Source of the DNA: Actinomycetes bacterium | GTDB taxonomy: Bacteria; Actinomycetota; Acidimicrobiia; Acidimicrobiales; Acidimicrobiaceae | NCBI GenBank assembly: GCA_021841935.1 | Contig: JAKCDL010000003.1 | Coordinates: forward strand, 1 to 64,000 | Length of the DNA: 64,000 nt | Direction: 5' to 3' | In this document: piece by piece, positions 45,685 to 54,175 of the stretch | How the letters are laid out: every line of letters starts with the position of its first letter | Position numbering within the stretch: position 1 is the first letter of the stretch | The notes under the pieces: generated by a model | Database searches by the model: none | Told to the model about the DNA's origin: nothing | The model's input: the letters and a program-made list of their open reading frames with translations, nothing else | Translations under genes and position numbers: made by a program

Positions 45685-45700
45685 CTAGTTTACAAACTAG
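45685..45700. promoter_or_regulatory. Palindrome between pyrR and the LCP gene
   Basis: CTAGTTT and AAACTAG form a perfect 7-bp inverted repeat around AC, in the 133-base divergent gap. It lies about 60 bases from each start codon and could be an operator for one or both promoters. No ligand is apparent. Confidence 0.4.
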
Positions 45701-45757
45701 AACATGGCTGCCAAATCTTGCCCAACGTAACCACAAACACAGGATTTATCGAACCAG

Positions 45758-47296
45758 ATGTCTGAGAACCAGTTTTACTACAAGCCGAACCCTGCGAAGA
45801 AATCCGGGGCACACAGGACCCCCAAAAAGAAAAACATCGCGTTGAGGCGTACGGGATTCATATTTGTAACCGCTGCCGTAGTAATTGCAATGGTTGCTGG
45901 GGGTGCATTCTTTTACGCGAAGTCAAAATTCAACTCAATAAAAAAGGTATCGGTCGCACACCTTGACGCTCAAATAACGGACCAACCTATCAACATACTC
46001 TTAGTTGGAAATAATTCACGATCTATTTTGAACGGCAAACAAGCAAGCGCATTTGGCACTGGTGCCCAAGTAGGAGGCGCGCGCTCGGACGTTACAATGA
46101 TTGCACATTTAGACCCAAAGACAAAGACAGTCACATTGGTATCTATACCTAGAGATCTATTTCTGCCGATTCCTGGATCAACAAAATCCAACAGAGTAGA
46201 TGCAGCACTAAATCAAGGACCAGGACAACTCGTCGCCACAATCGAACAGGATCTGGGCATACCAATCCAGCACTACGCGGAACTAAATTTCGACTCATTT
46301 CAGTCTCTCGTAAACGCATTAGGTGGCCTTTACATGTACTTCCCCTATTACGTCAAAGACGCACAAACAGGACTGAACATCACACAAAAAGGGTGCATAT
46401 ATCTCAACGGAACTCAAGCCCTAGCTCTCGTTCGATCCAGAGAACTCTATTACTCCGCAGACGGCGTCAACTACACACCAGATGGCCTCGGCGACCTCTC
46501 ACGAATCAGAAGAGACCACGAATTCCTAAAGGTTTTAGCCTCACAAGTGAAGCAAAAAGGAATCTCGAACCCTCTGAAACTCAATTCGATACTCAGCTCT
46601 ATCTTTCCATACCTATCGGTAGATTCAAGCTTCACCTTCAACCAAGTATTTTCAATCGCGTCAACGTTCAGAAGTATTACCCCATCAAACGTTGGTTCCG
46701 TAACGCTTCCAATAGCCTTTGCGAACAACTACACCTACGCCGGCGCCAACTACGGCGACGTAGTTTTCGCGGCTCAACCACAAGACATGACCATTATCCA
46801 GCAAAGTCTCGGAATTGCCGTACCTTCAATCCCAAAGAATTCATTTACCGTTTCAGTATTGAATGGAACAGGAACATATAATCAAGCTAAAGAGGTGGCT
46901 ACGGGATTAGGAAGCCTAGGTTACAACGTGACGAGCACCGGAAACACAACCGTTTACGGAAACAGCTTAGAAACCGTCGTAAGGTATCAGCCAGGAAGAT
47001 TACAAGACGCCCAAAGGATAATGGCTGATTTATCCGGACCCGTAGTAATGGGAATGGGATCGATAACCACTGGTACCGACGTAGAAGTTATTACAGGAAA
47101 TCAACTAACAGTGGCGAGTACCTCTAGTCCCACCACCACAAACGCTACTTCAAATTCAACATCAAACAAATCAACCGCGACTCAAGTAACAAGTACTGCA
47201 CCGGCGATAACTGCCCCCGTAACGCTACCGGCAACACAATCGAATCAAGCACTACAACCGTGGGACCCAAGAGCATGTCCCACACAAGCAGGGTGA
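45758..47296 (+). CDS. LytR-CpsA-Psr (LCP) family cell-wall glycopolymer transferase
   Basis: LCP proteins attach teichoic-acid-like or arabinogalactan-type polymers to peptidoglycan outside the membrane. A basic cytoplasmic tail precedes one membrane helix at about 28-50 (FIFVTAAVVIAMVAGGAFFY). The LCP domain follows with RSDVTMIAHLDPKTKTVTLV, SIPRDLFLPIPG and the arginine-rich ALALVRSRELYY. A LytR_C domain lies at about 365-440 (FTVSVLNGTGTYNQAKEVAT), followed by a Ser/Thr-rich tail. Its codon use is more A-rich than that of its neighbours. It is divergent from pyrR. Confidence 0.88.
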   Translation: MSENQFYYKPNPAKKSGAHRTPKKKNIALRRTGFIFVTAAVVIAMVAGGAFFYAKSKFNSIKKVSVAHLDAQITDQPINILLVGNNSRSILNGKQASAFGTGAQVGGARSDVTMIAHLDPKTKTVTLVSIPRDLFLPIPGSTKSNRVDAALNQGPGQLVATIEQDLGIPIQHYAELNFDSFQSLVNALGGLYMYFPYYVKDAQTGLNITQKGCIYLNGTQALALVRSRELYYSADGVNYTPDGLGDLSRIRRDHEFLKVLASQVKQKGISNPLKLNSILSSIFPYLSVDSSFTFNQVFSIASTFRSITPSNVGSVTLPIAFANNYTYAGANYGDVVFAAQPQDMTIIQQSLGIAVPSIPKNSFTVSVLNGTGTYNQAKEVATGLGSLGYNVTSTGNTTVYGNSLETVVRYQPGRLQDAQRIMADLSGPVVMGMGSITTGTDVEVITGNQLTVASTSSPTTTNATSNSTSNKSTATQVTSTAPAITAPVTLPATQSNQALQPWDPRACPTQAG

Positions 47297-47776
47297 ACCA
47301 CAAAAACTAGACAATTTTAGTAACGGGCAATAACTATCCAGTAGACGAACCCTTCGTCCCCTTGCCAATGAAAAACTGAATCTACCTAATTAATGACAAA
47401 TACCAACTCTCAGGTATAAATGGACCTACCTTCGTAGGCCAGCAAAGAAGAATTCGCAGCAGCTCAGAGAAACGTGTGGCCGAAGCAAAACCAAAATCGA
47501 GGAGCACAAACAAAGAGAGGATTGATCAAAAGACCCTCACAGGGAACCCATGGACCAACGAATCAACTCAGTGCCAAAGCTGAAACAAGATTCAATTCAC
47601 AACAAAAATACAAAGCCAAGAAAGCCACAAAAATCATTTACGCTAAAAAAACCCGAATAAACAGAGCAGTAATTAGGAATGCCATACGCACCTAATGGCA
47701 CCGAATCCAAGATCAGATTTAAAGAGGAGAAGGGCCGAGCAACGCTCGACCCTTCTCCTAAGAGCAAAAAAAGCTA
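47297..47776. other. Intergenic region with an uncertain small basic ORF
   Basis: After the LCP gene the plus strand has a hairpin at 47422-47440 (CCTAC-CTTC-GTAGG core). An open frame from a GTG at 47474 to 47695 encodes 73 basic residues rich in Lys, Asn and Gln (KAKKATKIIYAKKTRINRAV). Another frame from the GTG at 47476 encodes a 35-residue peptide starting VAEAKPKSRSTNKERID. Neither has a clear ribosome site, so I do not call a gene. A strong stem-loop follows at 47725-47759. Confidence 0.35.
47725..47759. terminator. Stem-loop terminator after the cytochrome oxidase operon
   Basis: AGGAGAAGGG (47725-47734) pairs with CCCTTCTCCT (47750-47759), and CGAGC with GCTCG inside, around AAC, with one mismatch. 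On the minus strand it lies 18 bases beyond the stop at 47777 and is followed by CTTTAAAT, so it probably ends the leftward oxidase transcript. It may also stop read-through from the LCP gene. Confidence 0.75.
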
Positions 47777-47899
47777 TTAATTAAAACGCTTACGCTGGAA
47801 GAAACCCCAGAACAAAAGCCCGATAAAGATTCCTAATGGAACTACCATGGTCAAAACACCACCAGCAGGAACATCCATTGGAAAAACGCCAGCTAACAT
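47777..47899 (-). CDS. 40-residue membrane peptide in the cytochrome oxidase operon
   Basis: The ATG at 47899, preceded by GAAAGG, opens 40 codons: MLAGVFPMDVPAGGVLTMVV followed by PLGIFIGLLFWGFFQRKRFN. There is one membrane span with a short N-terminal part and a positively charged C-terminus. It follows ctaE by 51 bases and is ahead of the operon terminator. Position and size suggest an accessory subunit of the oxidase, like the small subunit IV peptides of other bacteria, but no family match can be claimed. Confidence 0.7.
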   Translation of the reverse strand: MLAGVFPMDVPAGGVLTMVVPLGIFIGLLFWGFFQRKRFN

Positions 47900-47950
47900 G
47901 ATCAACCTTTCATTGAGTGGAGAGCCCTCAAAGAGCTCTCCACTGCTTCG

Positions 47951-48598
47951 TTATAGAACGTAGAACAATACGAAGAATACTACCGAAGCTATACCCATGA
48001 AAACCCAGTAATAACTGAATCCTTCAAGGTTGGCTCGGAAGTTCTCCGCTTGGGGAAGGTTCGAAAACCCTACTCCACCCTCTTCCACGAACAACTTAGC
48101 ACTCCTGAAACTACGCGCTATCAAAGTCTCCAACCAATACATGGAAAGAATTAAGACCAACGCGTAAACAGGACCAAAGGCGGTATATACGCCAGCGTAT
48201 CCGAAGGCACCAGGCTGGAAGTTCAACCGGGTCATCTCCCAAATCTGGAAGCCCGCTGCAAACAAACCGCCAAAGAGCGCGGCTACATTTGCAACTTGCC
48301 AGTCCAGTGTTGATCCCTTGCGCAGCCGTATGTTACCAAATTGGTTCAGGATCGCACTAAGCAACACCAAAGAGAGGATCAATGCTCCCATTAGGGTCGA
48401 AGCCGTTTGACCATGAGGATCCCACAGTCCATGCGAATTCAACGACCTAAGGTAGAAGTAAGCAAAGATAATTCCACCGAAAGCAGTAAGACCTAGGGCG
48501 ATACTGATTCGAGAACCCCACCACAGCGACCCAATAGCGGCCTCGTGGTAGTGCTGCTCTTCGTCTACTACTGGACGAGATTCAGTTATCTCACTCAT
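47951..48598 (-). CDS. ctaE: Cytochrome c oxidase subunit III
   Basis: A membrane subunit of the haem-copper oxidase without metal centres. About five hydrophobic segments are visible. The first is preceded by SLWWGSRISIALGLTAFGGI, then GAFGYAGVYTAFGPVYALVL and a C-terminal FSYYWVFMGIASVVFFVLFY. At 215 residues it is of the five-helix short form, and its sequence is divergent from the best-known CtaE proteins. Its start overlaps the ctaD stop by 4 bases. Confidence 0.85.
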   Translation of the reverse strand: MSEITESRPVVDEEQHYHEAAIGSLWWGSRISIALGLTAFGGIIFAYFYLRSLNSHGLWDPHGQTASTLMGALILSLVLLSAILNQFGNIRLRKGSTLDWQVANVAALFGGLFAAGFQIWEMTRLNFQPGAFGYAGVYTAFGPVYALVLILSMYWLETLIARSFRSAKLFVEEGGVGFSNLPQAENFRANLEGFSYYWVFMGIASVVFFVLFYVL

Positions 48599-50532
48599 CT
48601 AACGTTCTCCCTTGCTACGTCACGACCAGCATTGGCCACGACGATATCCGCCATCGGAAGAGCGTCTGGATCGGCGTACTCGTACGGTCCAGCTACAACA
48701 ACCGGAATCGTCTCAAAGTTGTAAGCGGGAGGTGGATACGAATCCACATGCCACTCAAGCGACCTCGACGACCATGGATCACGAACTGACTTCTTGCGGG
48801 TAACAACAATCTGCCACATCCAAGTAACGACGAAGAATGTGAGCGAAAGACCGAGCACATAGCTCGAGATTGACACCCAATCGTTTAAGGTTTGCAGACG
48901 AGCTGCATACTCAAACACGCGTCGGGGCTGTCCAAGGAGACCAACCGCGAACAACGGCAAGAAGGTGCTGTTGAAGGCAATAATCATTGACCAGAAGTGA
49001 ATCTTGCCAAGCTTCTCGCTCAACTGGAACCCAGTAACGAGTGGTGTGTAATAGTAGATCGCACCAAAGAATGCGAAGATTACACCACCCATAATTGTGT
49101 AGTGGAAGTGAGCCATAACAAAGAACGAACCGTGAACCGTAACGTTGATCGGAACGTCGGAGACGTAAACCCCGGTTACTCCACCGAAGAGGAAGTTGAA
49201 GTAAACGCCCAACATGAACAACATTGGTACGGTCAAACGAATTCGAGCCCTCCAAAGGGTACCCATTCCGACTAGGTAAATAAAGCCAGTCGGGATCGAG
49301 ATGAGCTCAGTTGTAAGCATGAACAACGGACGCATGTCTGGGTTCATACCACTCTGGAAGAGGTGGTGCTGCCACACGAAGAAGCTCAAAATAGCCAAGC
49401 CGATCATACCAGCTGCTGCAGTCTTGTACCCGAATACAGGTTTTCTCGCAAATACCGGCACGATCTCAGCCACCATACCGAAGCCCGGAATAGCGAGCAG
49501 ATAAACCTCGGGGTGTCCAAAGAACCAGAAGAGGTTCTCCCAAAGGAAGGAAGATCCACCGTGGGGGCCATATAGAAGCGAGGTCTGAGCCGTGCGATCG
49601 AGAGCCAAAACATACAAACCATCGATCAAAACCGGCACCGAAAGGATCATAGTAAACCCGAGGGAGACCATTGACCATCCCATGACGTTCAAGCGACCCC
49701 AAGTCATACCTGGCGCACGATAGTTGATGATGGTAACAACGATGTTCGTTCCTGCGCAGATCATAGAAAGACCTTGCAGACCGAAACCGAAGATGTAACC
49801 ATCTTGGCCTACACCCTGCTGAACAGACAGAGGAGCATAGGAAGTCCAACCCGACTGGAATCCACCCTGCCACAGAGCAGACAGCAAAATGAAGTATGAG
49901 ATTGGCGTAAACCAGAAAGAAGCAGCCTCAAGGCGAGGGAAAGCAACCTTCTTGGAACCGATCATCAACGGAATCACATAGTTACCGAATGGGCCTAAGA
50001 CGACCGAAGTCATCATCATCATCATCATGGTGCCATGCTCACCCACGATCTCGAGGTAAGTGTCAGGTCCCCATATGTGATGGACTGGAGAAAGCAATTC
50101 AGTACGAATAGCTAGAGCCAGAAGTCCAGCGGTAAAGAAGTAGACAAGCATACCGAAAAGGTACTGAACGCCGACGACCTTATGGTCGGTTGTGTACCTG
50201 AAGTACTTTCCCCAACCAGGATCGGAAGTATGCTCTACATTCTCGGGCTCAAACCCGAGCATCTTCTTCAACGGATAGTTCAGGGCGCCCAAGCCAGCAA
50301 ACCAGCCAACAACAGCGAATAAGTATCCGAGCACTATTGCAGCGTCATTAGAACCACTTCCGACAACTTGCTGGTATCCGCCTGCGATAGCGTTTCCAGC
50401 CCAGTGTCCGAAGAGGAACCCTAGACCGCCACCAACCATACCAGTGATAATACTGGGCTGGAAGATGCTCGACTTATGAGCCGAGGCCCCCGAAGATCCA
50501 CTTTTCGTTTCTTGCGAAAAGTCAATTGCCAT
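48595..50532 (-). CDS. ctaD: Cytochrome c oxidase subunit I
   Basis: Catalytic subunit with haem a and the haem a3-CuB centre, which reduces oxygen and pumps protons. Ligand motifs are EHGTM (low-spin haem His), GHPEVYLLAIPGFG with the His-Tyr pair, WQHHLF and HFHYTIMGG. At 645 residues it is longer than usual because of an N-terminal part (to about 95) with two extra hydrophobic segments. Six consecutive Met codons (50011-50028) follow EHGT in helix II. It lies 50 bases after ctaC. Confidence 0.95.
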   Translation of the reverse strand: MAIDFSQETKSGSSGASAHKSSIFQPSIITGMVGGGLGFLFGHWAGNAIAGGYQQVVGSGSNDAAIVLGYLFAVVGWFAGLGALNYPLKKMLGFEPENVEHTSDPGWGKYFRYTTDHKVVGVQYLFGMLVYFFTAGLLALAIRTELLSPVHHIWGPDTYLEIVGEHGTMMMMMMTSVVLGPFGNYVIPLMIGSKKVAFPRLEAASFWFTPISYFILLSALWQGGFQSGWTSYAPLSVQQGVGQDGYIFGFGLQGLSMICAGTNIVVTIINYRAPGMTWGRLNVMGWSMVSLGFTMILSVPVLIDGLYVLALDRTAQTSLLYGPHGGSSFLWENLFWFFGHPEVYLLAIPGFGMVAEIVPVFARKPVFGYKTAAAGMIGLAILSFFVWQHHLFQSGMNPDMRPLFMLTTELISIPTGFIYLVGMGTLWRARIRLTVPMLFMLGVYFNFLFGGVTGVYVSDVPINVTVHGSFFVMAHFHYTIMGGVIFAFFGAIYYYTPLVTGFQLSEKLGKIHFWSMIIAFNSTFLPLFAVGLLGQPRRVFEYAARLQTLNDWVSISSYVLGLSLTFFVVTWMWQIVVTRKKSVRDPWSSRSLEWHVDSYPPPAYNFETIPVVVAGPYEYADPDALPMADIVVANAGRDVARENVR

Positions 50533-50582
50533 TAAGCAAATCCTCCAAGGAAATTACTGAATAAAAGTAACAAGACAAATAA

Positions 50583-51497
50583 CTACAGGTTTGCATTCGG
50601 ATCAACACTGGTGTTGTAGTAACCGCCACCTGCACCGGAATAGCTAGGAGTGTAGGTCAAGGAGTACTTCGGCAGAAGCTTTGTCACAGATGCATTTTGC
50701 TGCTCCATGTTCGTTGCCCACTGCTCAAACTGCTGTTGACTTACGACTGTCCCATAGTTGTACATGGCACCATGCCAGATACCACACAGTTCGTCACAAC
50801 GGACTGTGAACCTACCGGTCGCCAATGTCTTGGTGTACGCAACGTTGTTGTAGTCAGGATTTGCGTCAGCCTTCACACCGAGCTGGTATGCCCAGAAGTC
50901 GTGGATAACGTCCAAACTCGTTACGTTGAACTCAATCTCCGTGTTCACTGGTAGCTCAATACCTGTAGTTTCCATACCGCCGAACTGTGGCCAGCGATAA
51001 GTGAAACGCCACTGCTGAGCTATTACTTGAACTTGCAGAAGCTTGGTTGTTCCTGGCGTCCAAATCGGGCTTGCCCCCTCGCCACCACCTGCTCCAGCAG
51101 GTGCGATCAAGAAGTAAGTACCGAATGCGGCCAAACCTAGAACCAAGGTGGTGGTAATCACATACCATGCACCCTGAGCCTTTGAGTTTCCGCTTAGGTT
51201 TGCCGCAGGCAGTGTTCCGTCCTCACCTGGACGTACGCGCCACTTCATAATCGAATAACCGAAGAAGAACCAGACGAACAATAGCACTGGAACCACGAGT
51301 GTCGACACGAATTTGATGTCGAACTGTGCACCTTGCGCTTGATCTGTCATCGTTCCTGGCGCTAGGTGAGGTCCAAGTACGAACCAGACCAATGCCATTC
51401 CGATAATCGAAACGACCGCCCAGACTGAAAGAATCTTGACAAGAGCACTCTTGCCAGCCTCTTCGCTGCGCGAATCCTCTAGAACGAATCTAGCCAA
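50583..51497 (-). CDS. ctaC: Cytochrome c oxidase subunit II
   Basis: Receives electrons through CuA. Two N-terminal membrane helices (about 22-45 and 65-85) lead to the periplasmic-side cupredoxin. The CuA ligands are complete: the His in VIHDFWAYQLG and the set in CDELCGIWHGAMYNYG (Cys, Glu carbonyl, Cys, His, Met). No haem c motif is present, so this is an aa3-type subunit. It starts 1 base after the upstream cupredoxin gene, implying coupled expression. Confidence 0.94.
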   Translation of the reverse strand: MARFVLEDSRSEEAGKSALVKILSVWAVVSIIGMALVWFVLGPHLAPGTMTDQAQGAQFDIKFVSTLVVPVLLFVWFFFGYSIMKWRVRPGEDGTLPAANLSGNSKAQGAWYVITTTLVLGLAAFGTYFLIAPAGAGGGEGASPIWTPGTTKLLQVQVIAQQWRFTYRWPQFGGMETTGIELPVNTEIEFNVTSLDVIHDFWAYQLGVKADANPDYNNVAYTKTLATGRFTVRCDELCGIWHGAMYNYGTVVSQQQFEQWATNMEQQNASVTKLLPKYSLTYTPSYSGAGGGYYNTSVDPNANL

Positions 51498-51498
51498 C

Positions 51499-52188
51499 TC
51501 ATACCACCTTCAAAAATCCGGCCATATACCCTAGGCTCTGCATTGGACCACCGTTACCCTCAAGGTAACCAAGACCGCACGGGACGAAGCACTGCCAGCG
51601 ATATGTACCAGCGCCACCTGTGTGGAATGTAAAAGTGATCGTGTTATGAGCCTGTGACGTATTGCACGGACCTGTATTGCAGAAGTTCTTGGCACTGCCT
51701 GAAACTCCGTACATAGGAACGTTTATCCCCAACGCAGGAACGTTGAAGGTGTGTGCAATTCCATTTCCGGTATTCGTATTTGGATTTACGACGCTCTCTG
51801 CTGCTCCGTTTATGTAAGCCACACCACCAGTAGTACCCGCGACTTGCGACCATACGCTATTGCGTAGGTTGCCGCCTGAGTCATACTCGTAGAGTGTTAC
51901 ATGAACGTCAGTGTTTTGAGGCAACTGGATAAGAGTTGTCTGATGCCATGCGCCACTGGCGTCCTGTACGAAGTAACCAACCCAGCTTGGGTGTGGTCCA
52001 ACTCCGACAGCACCGTCAGTTTGCATAACAAGATTCACTGACCCGGAAGAAGATGCGCCGACTGAAACGGTTGGAGGCGACGTTCTGAGATAGCCAGCCA
52101 CACCGAAGATCAATAGACCAATCAATGCGGCGAAACCAAACAACAGAGCGCCTGCCCTTGCTCCTTTCGACAATCTAACCCCTTTCAT
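51499..52188 (-). CDS. Membrane-anchored CuA-like cupredoxin, degenerate site
   Basis: First gene of the oxidase operon. One N-terminal membrane helix (about 12-35) anchors a cupredoxin-like domain. Near the C-terminus YRWQCFVPCGLGYLEGNGGP plus M resembles the CuA loop of ctaC: Cys-x3-Cys-Gly-x-x-Tyr. The ligand His of subunit II is Tyr here, though Cys 200, Cys 204 and a downstream Met remain, with a possible upstream His in IAHTFNV. It may be a mononuclear copper electron carrier or assembly factor. A further Cys pair (FCNTGPC) is nearby. Start at the ATG at 52188. Confidence 0.7.
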   Translation of the reverse strand: MKGVRLSKGARAGALLFGFAALIGLLIFGVAGYLRTSPPTVSVGASSSGSVNLVMQTDGAVGVGPHPSWVGYFVQDASGAWHQTTLIQLPQNTDVHVTLYEYDSGGNLRNSVWSQVAGTTGGVAYINGAAESVVNPNTNTGNGIAHTFNVPALGINVPMYGVSGSAKNFCNTGPCNTSQAHNTITFTFHTGGAGTYRWQCFVPCGLGYLEGNGGPMQSLGYMAGFLKVV

Positions 52189-52394
52189 CAACTACCTTGA
52201 AGACTCCCAGTGACACCTCCGATGGGACGCACCCACTTTCAGAGCCACTTTTCACCTTCAGACAAGAATTTACTATGGATGTGCGGATACTGTGTTTCGA
52301 CTGAGAGAAAAAAAACAAGAAATAGTAAATTTTTGCTGAGAAACAAGGGCCGTCAGAGAGAAATGACGTCACAGAAACATGACCGTAAAACAAT

Positions 52395-52428
52395 TGAGAG
52401 GATCTGTATGATTCGACAGACCCTCTCA
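52395..52428 (-). terminator. Terminator after tlpA
   Basis: TGAGAGGATCTGT (52395-52407) and ACAGACCCTCTCA (52416-52428) pair in 12 of 13 positions with an 8-base loop. On the minus strand it is followed by ATTGTTTTA. It lies 51 bases beyond the tlpA stop and separates ctaB-tlpA from the oxidase operon, whose promoter must be in 52189-52394. Confidence 0.7.
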
Positions 52429-52479
52429 GGATGCGCAGTTAATCAAGCCGTTTACGAGCAAGTAGCGATTTAGTAATGC

Positions 52480-53082
52480 CTAGAGTGAAGAAGTTCTAGC
52501 AATTAGTTCAGACTTAGTTATCGCCCCTGCCACGTAACCTTTGACAACGCCGTCACTTCCGACAAATACCGTAACTGGTACACCCGGGAGCAGATACGTA
52601 CCAATTAAAGCTCCGTTAGCGTCTATGACAGTTGTATAGGGTAGATGAAACGAGTCAACGAAAGACCTCGCTACGGAGGCCGTAGAAGTCTCGTCTACGC
52701 CGATGAAGTTGATCTTCCCCTTATAGGTAGCGCCGAGCTTTGCGAAGGTCGGCATCTCTTCTCGACACGGCACACAGGCTGGTGAAAAGAAGTTGATAAC
52801 AGTTGGCTTCCCGGAAAACGACGAAAGAGAGACTTGCTTGTTTGGATCATGCAGGTCTGGAAGTGAAAATAATGGTGCGTTCTGACCAATTAGAGGCGAC
52901 GTTGTTATCAATCCTCCGCCCGTAAGATTCGCAACTTTAGTCGCCGTAGAAGCCTTGGTGACGGCGACGACAACCAAGACCACTATCAGAGCGAGAACGC
53001 CAGTAACCGACAGCTTTACGACTCTGGACGAGTTTGCAAACTTCTTCGCCGCTGGATCAGTGGTGGAAGACAAGCGTGTCAA
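52480..53082 (-). CDS. TlpA/ResA-like membrane-anchored thioredoxin
   Basis: Thioredoxin-fold protein outside the membrane. A helix at about 24-45 (LSVTGVLALIVVLVVVAVTK) anchors the domain. The redox motif is NFFSPACVPCREEMPTF, with cis-Pro in LPGVPVTVFVG. Such proteins reduce apo-cytochrome or CuA cysteines during oxidase assembly, which suits its place next to ctaB and the oxidase operon. The TTG start overlaps ctaB by 26 bases; another TTG lies at 53073. Confidence 0.88.
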   Translation of the reverse strand: MTRLSSTTDPAAKKFANSSRVVKLSVTGVLALIVVLVVVAVTKASTATKVANLTGGGLITTSPLIGQNAPLFSLPDLHDPNKQVSLSSFSGKPTVINFFSPACVPCREEMPTFAKLGATYKGKINFIGVDETSTASVARSFVDSFHLPYTTVIDANGALIGTYLLPGVPVTVFVGSDGVVKGYVAGAITKSELIARTSSL

Positions 53083-53962
53083 CTCCCATGGCTAAAAATA
53101 ACACTGTCAAGTAGGTGATCGAGTAACTAAAGACCCGCATTGCTACCTTCGGGCTCTGCGACGAACGCAAGCGTAGCGCGTAGTAGATGAACCCGAACCC
53201 TAGAATCGCCGCACTAGCGTCGTAAATTACACCAAGCCTTGCAACGGGTCCCATCGCCAAAGTGGCAACAACGAGAACAAGTGTATATATTACGATTTGG
53301 TTGGCTGTCTTCTTGAAGGTAGCCACCGAAGGCAACATCGGAACTCCCGCATTGGAGTAGTCCTCTTTGTACTTGAAGGCAAGGGCCCAAAAGTGCGGTG
53401 GGGTCCAGAGAAAAATGATCCCAAACATTAATACGCCGGCCCAAGTTACGTTATTTTGAATCGCCGCCCATCCCACAAGAACAGGCACTGCGCCGGCTGC
53501 ACCACCGATCACGATATTTTGCGAGCTGGAACGCTTAAGCCACATTGTGTAGATAAAAACGTAGAAGAGAGCAGCTGCCAGCGCCAAAACCGCCGACAGT
53601 AGGTTGTCGAACTTCCACAGGATTCCAAATGCAATTGCCTCAATCGCGATTGCAAAGATAAGAGCAGCATTTGGGGTTACATCACCCGTAACCAAAGGAC
53701 GGCTCTTGGTACGTTTCATGATCGAGTCGATATCTCGGTCATACCACATGTTCACAGCATTAGCACCACCAGCGCTAAGGGTGCCACCGGTAAGGGTAAT
53801 GAGAATTTTTCCGATAGAGGGAAGACCCCTCTCGGCAACAACCATAGCTGGCAAGGTGGTTGTAAGCAATAACTCTATGATTCTCGGCTTCATAAGGGCC
53901 ACGTAAGCTTTGACTGTCCTAACTCCAAGAGCTGGACGTAGTGTCGCTGGAACTGAGTTCAT
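53057..53962 (-). CDS. ctaB: Protohaem IX farnesyltransferase (haem O synthase)
   Basis: Adds the farnesyl chain to haem b for haem O and haem A synthesis. The prenyl diphosphate motif is NMWYDRDIDSIMKRTKSRPL, with a second site at TPPHFWALAFKYKEDY. Eight or nine membrane helices are visible in 301 residues. Its 3' end overlaps tlpA. It provides cofactor for the neighbouring oxidase; no ctaA (haem A synthase) gene is in the window. Confidence 0.94.
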   Translation of the reverse strand: MNSVPATLRPALGVRTVKAYVALMKPRIIELLLTTTLPAMVVAERGLPSIGKILITLTGGTLSAGGANAVNMWYDRDIDSIMKRTKSRPLVTGDVTPNAALIFAIAIEAIAFGILWKFDNLLSAVLALAAALFYVFIYTMWLKRSSSQNIVIGGAAGAVPVLVGWAAIQNNVTWAGVLMFGIIFLWTPPHFWALAFKYKEDYSNAGVPMLPSVATFKKTANQIVIYTLVLVVATLAMGPVARLGVIYDASAAILGFGFIYYALRLRSSQSPKVAMRVFSYSITYLTVLFLAMGVDTLVFHH

Positions 53963-54175
53963 CCGGAGCTTTCTCTGAGATCGATACGCGCAATAATAAA
54001 AATGCTTTTATAAACAACAGTAAAAACTTAGCGGAAAGTCAGACCTTTTGTAGCATCACCTATAGTTGATCTTTACTAGAAACATTTCTTCGAATGAGGT
54101 AATTCGGTTCGCAAGTTTTGTGCATCGGCATTTCACTAGGTAATTCACGTAAAGAAACGGTCAGAAAGACACAAA

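Noticed and set aside
47474-47695. 73-codon basic open frame after the LCP gene
   Set aside because: No ribosome site, a competing frame at 47476, and A-rich sequence that yields Lys by composition alone. Noted as uncertain in the region entry, not called as a gene.
49466-49873. 135-codon minus-strand frame inside ctaD
   Set aside because: Same strand but a different frame of a highly conserved gene; it is a shadow.
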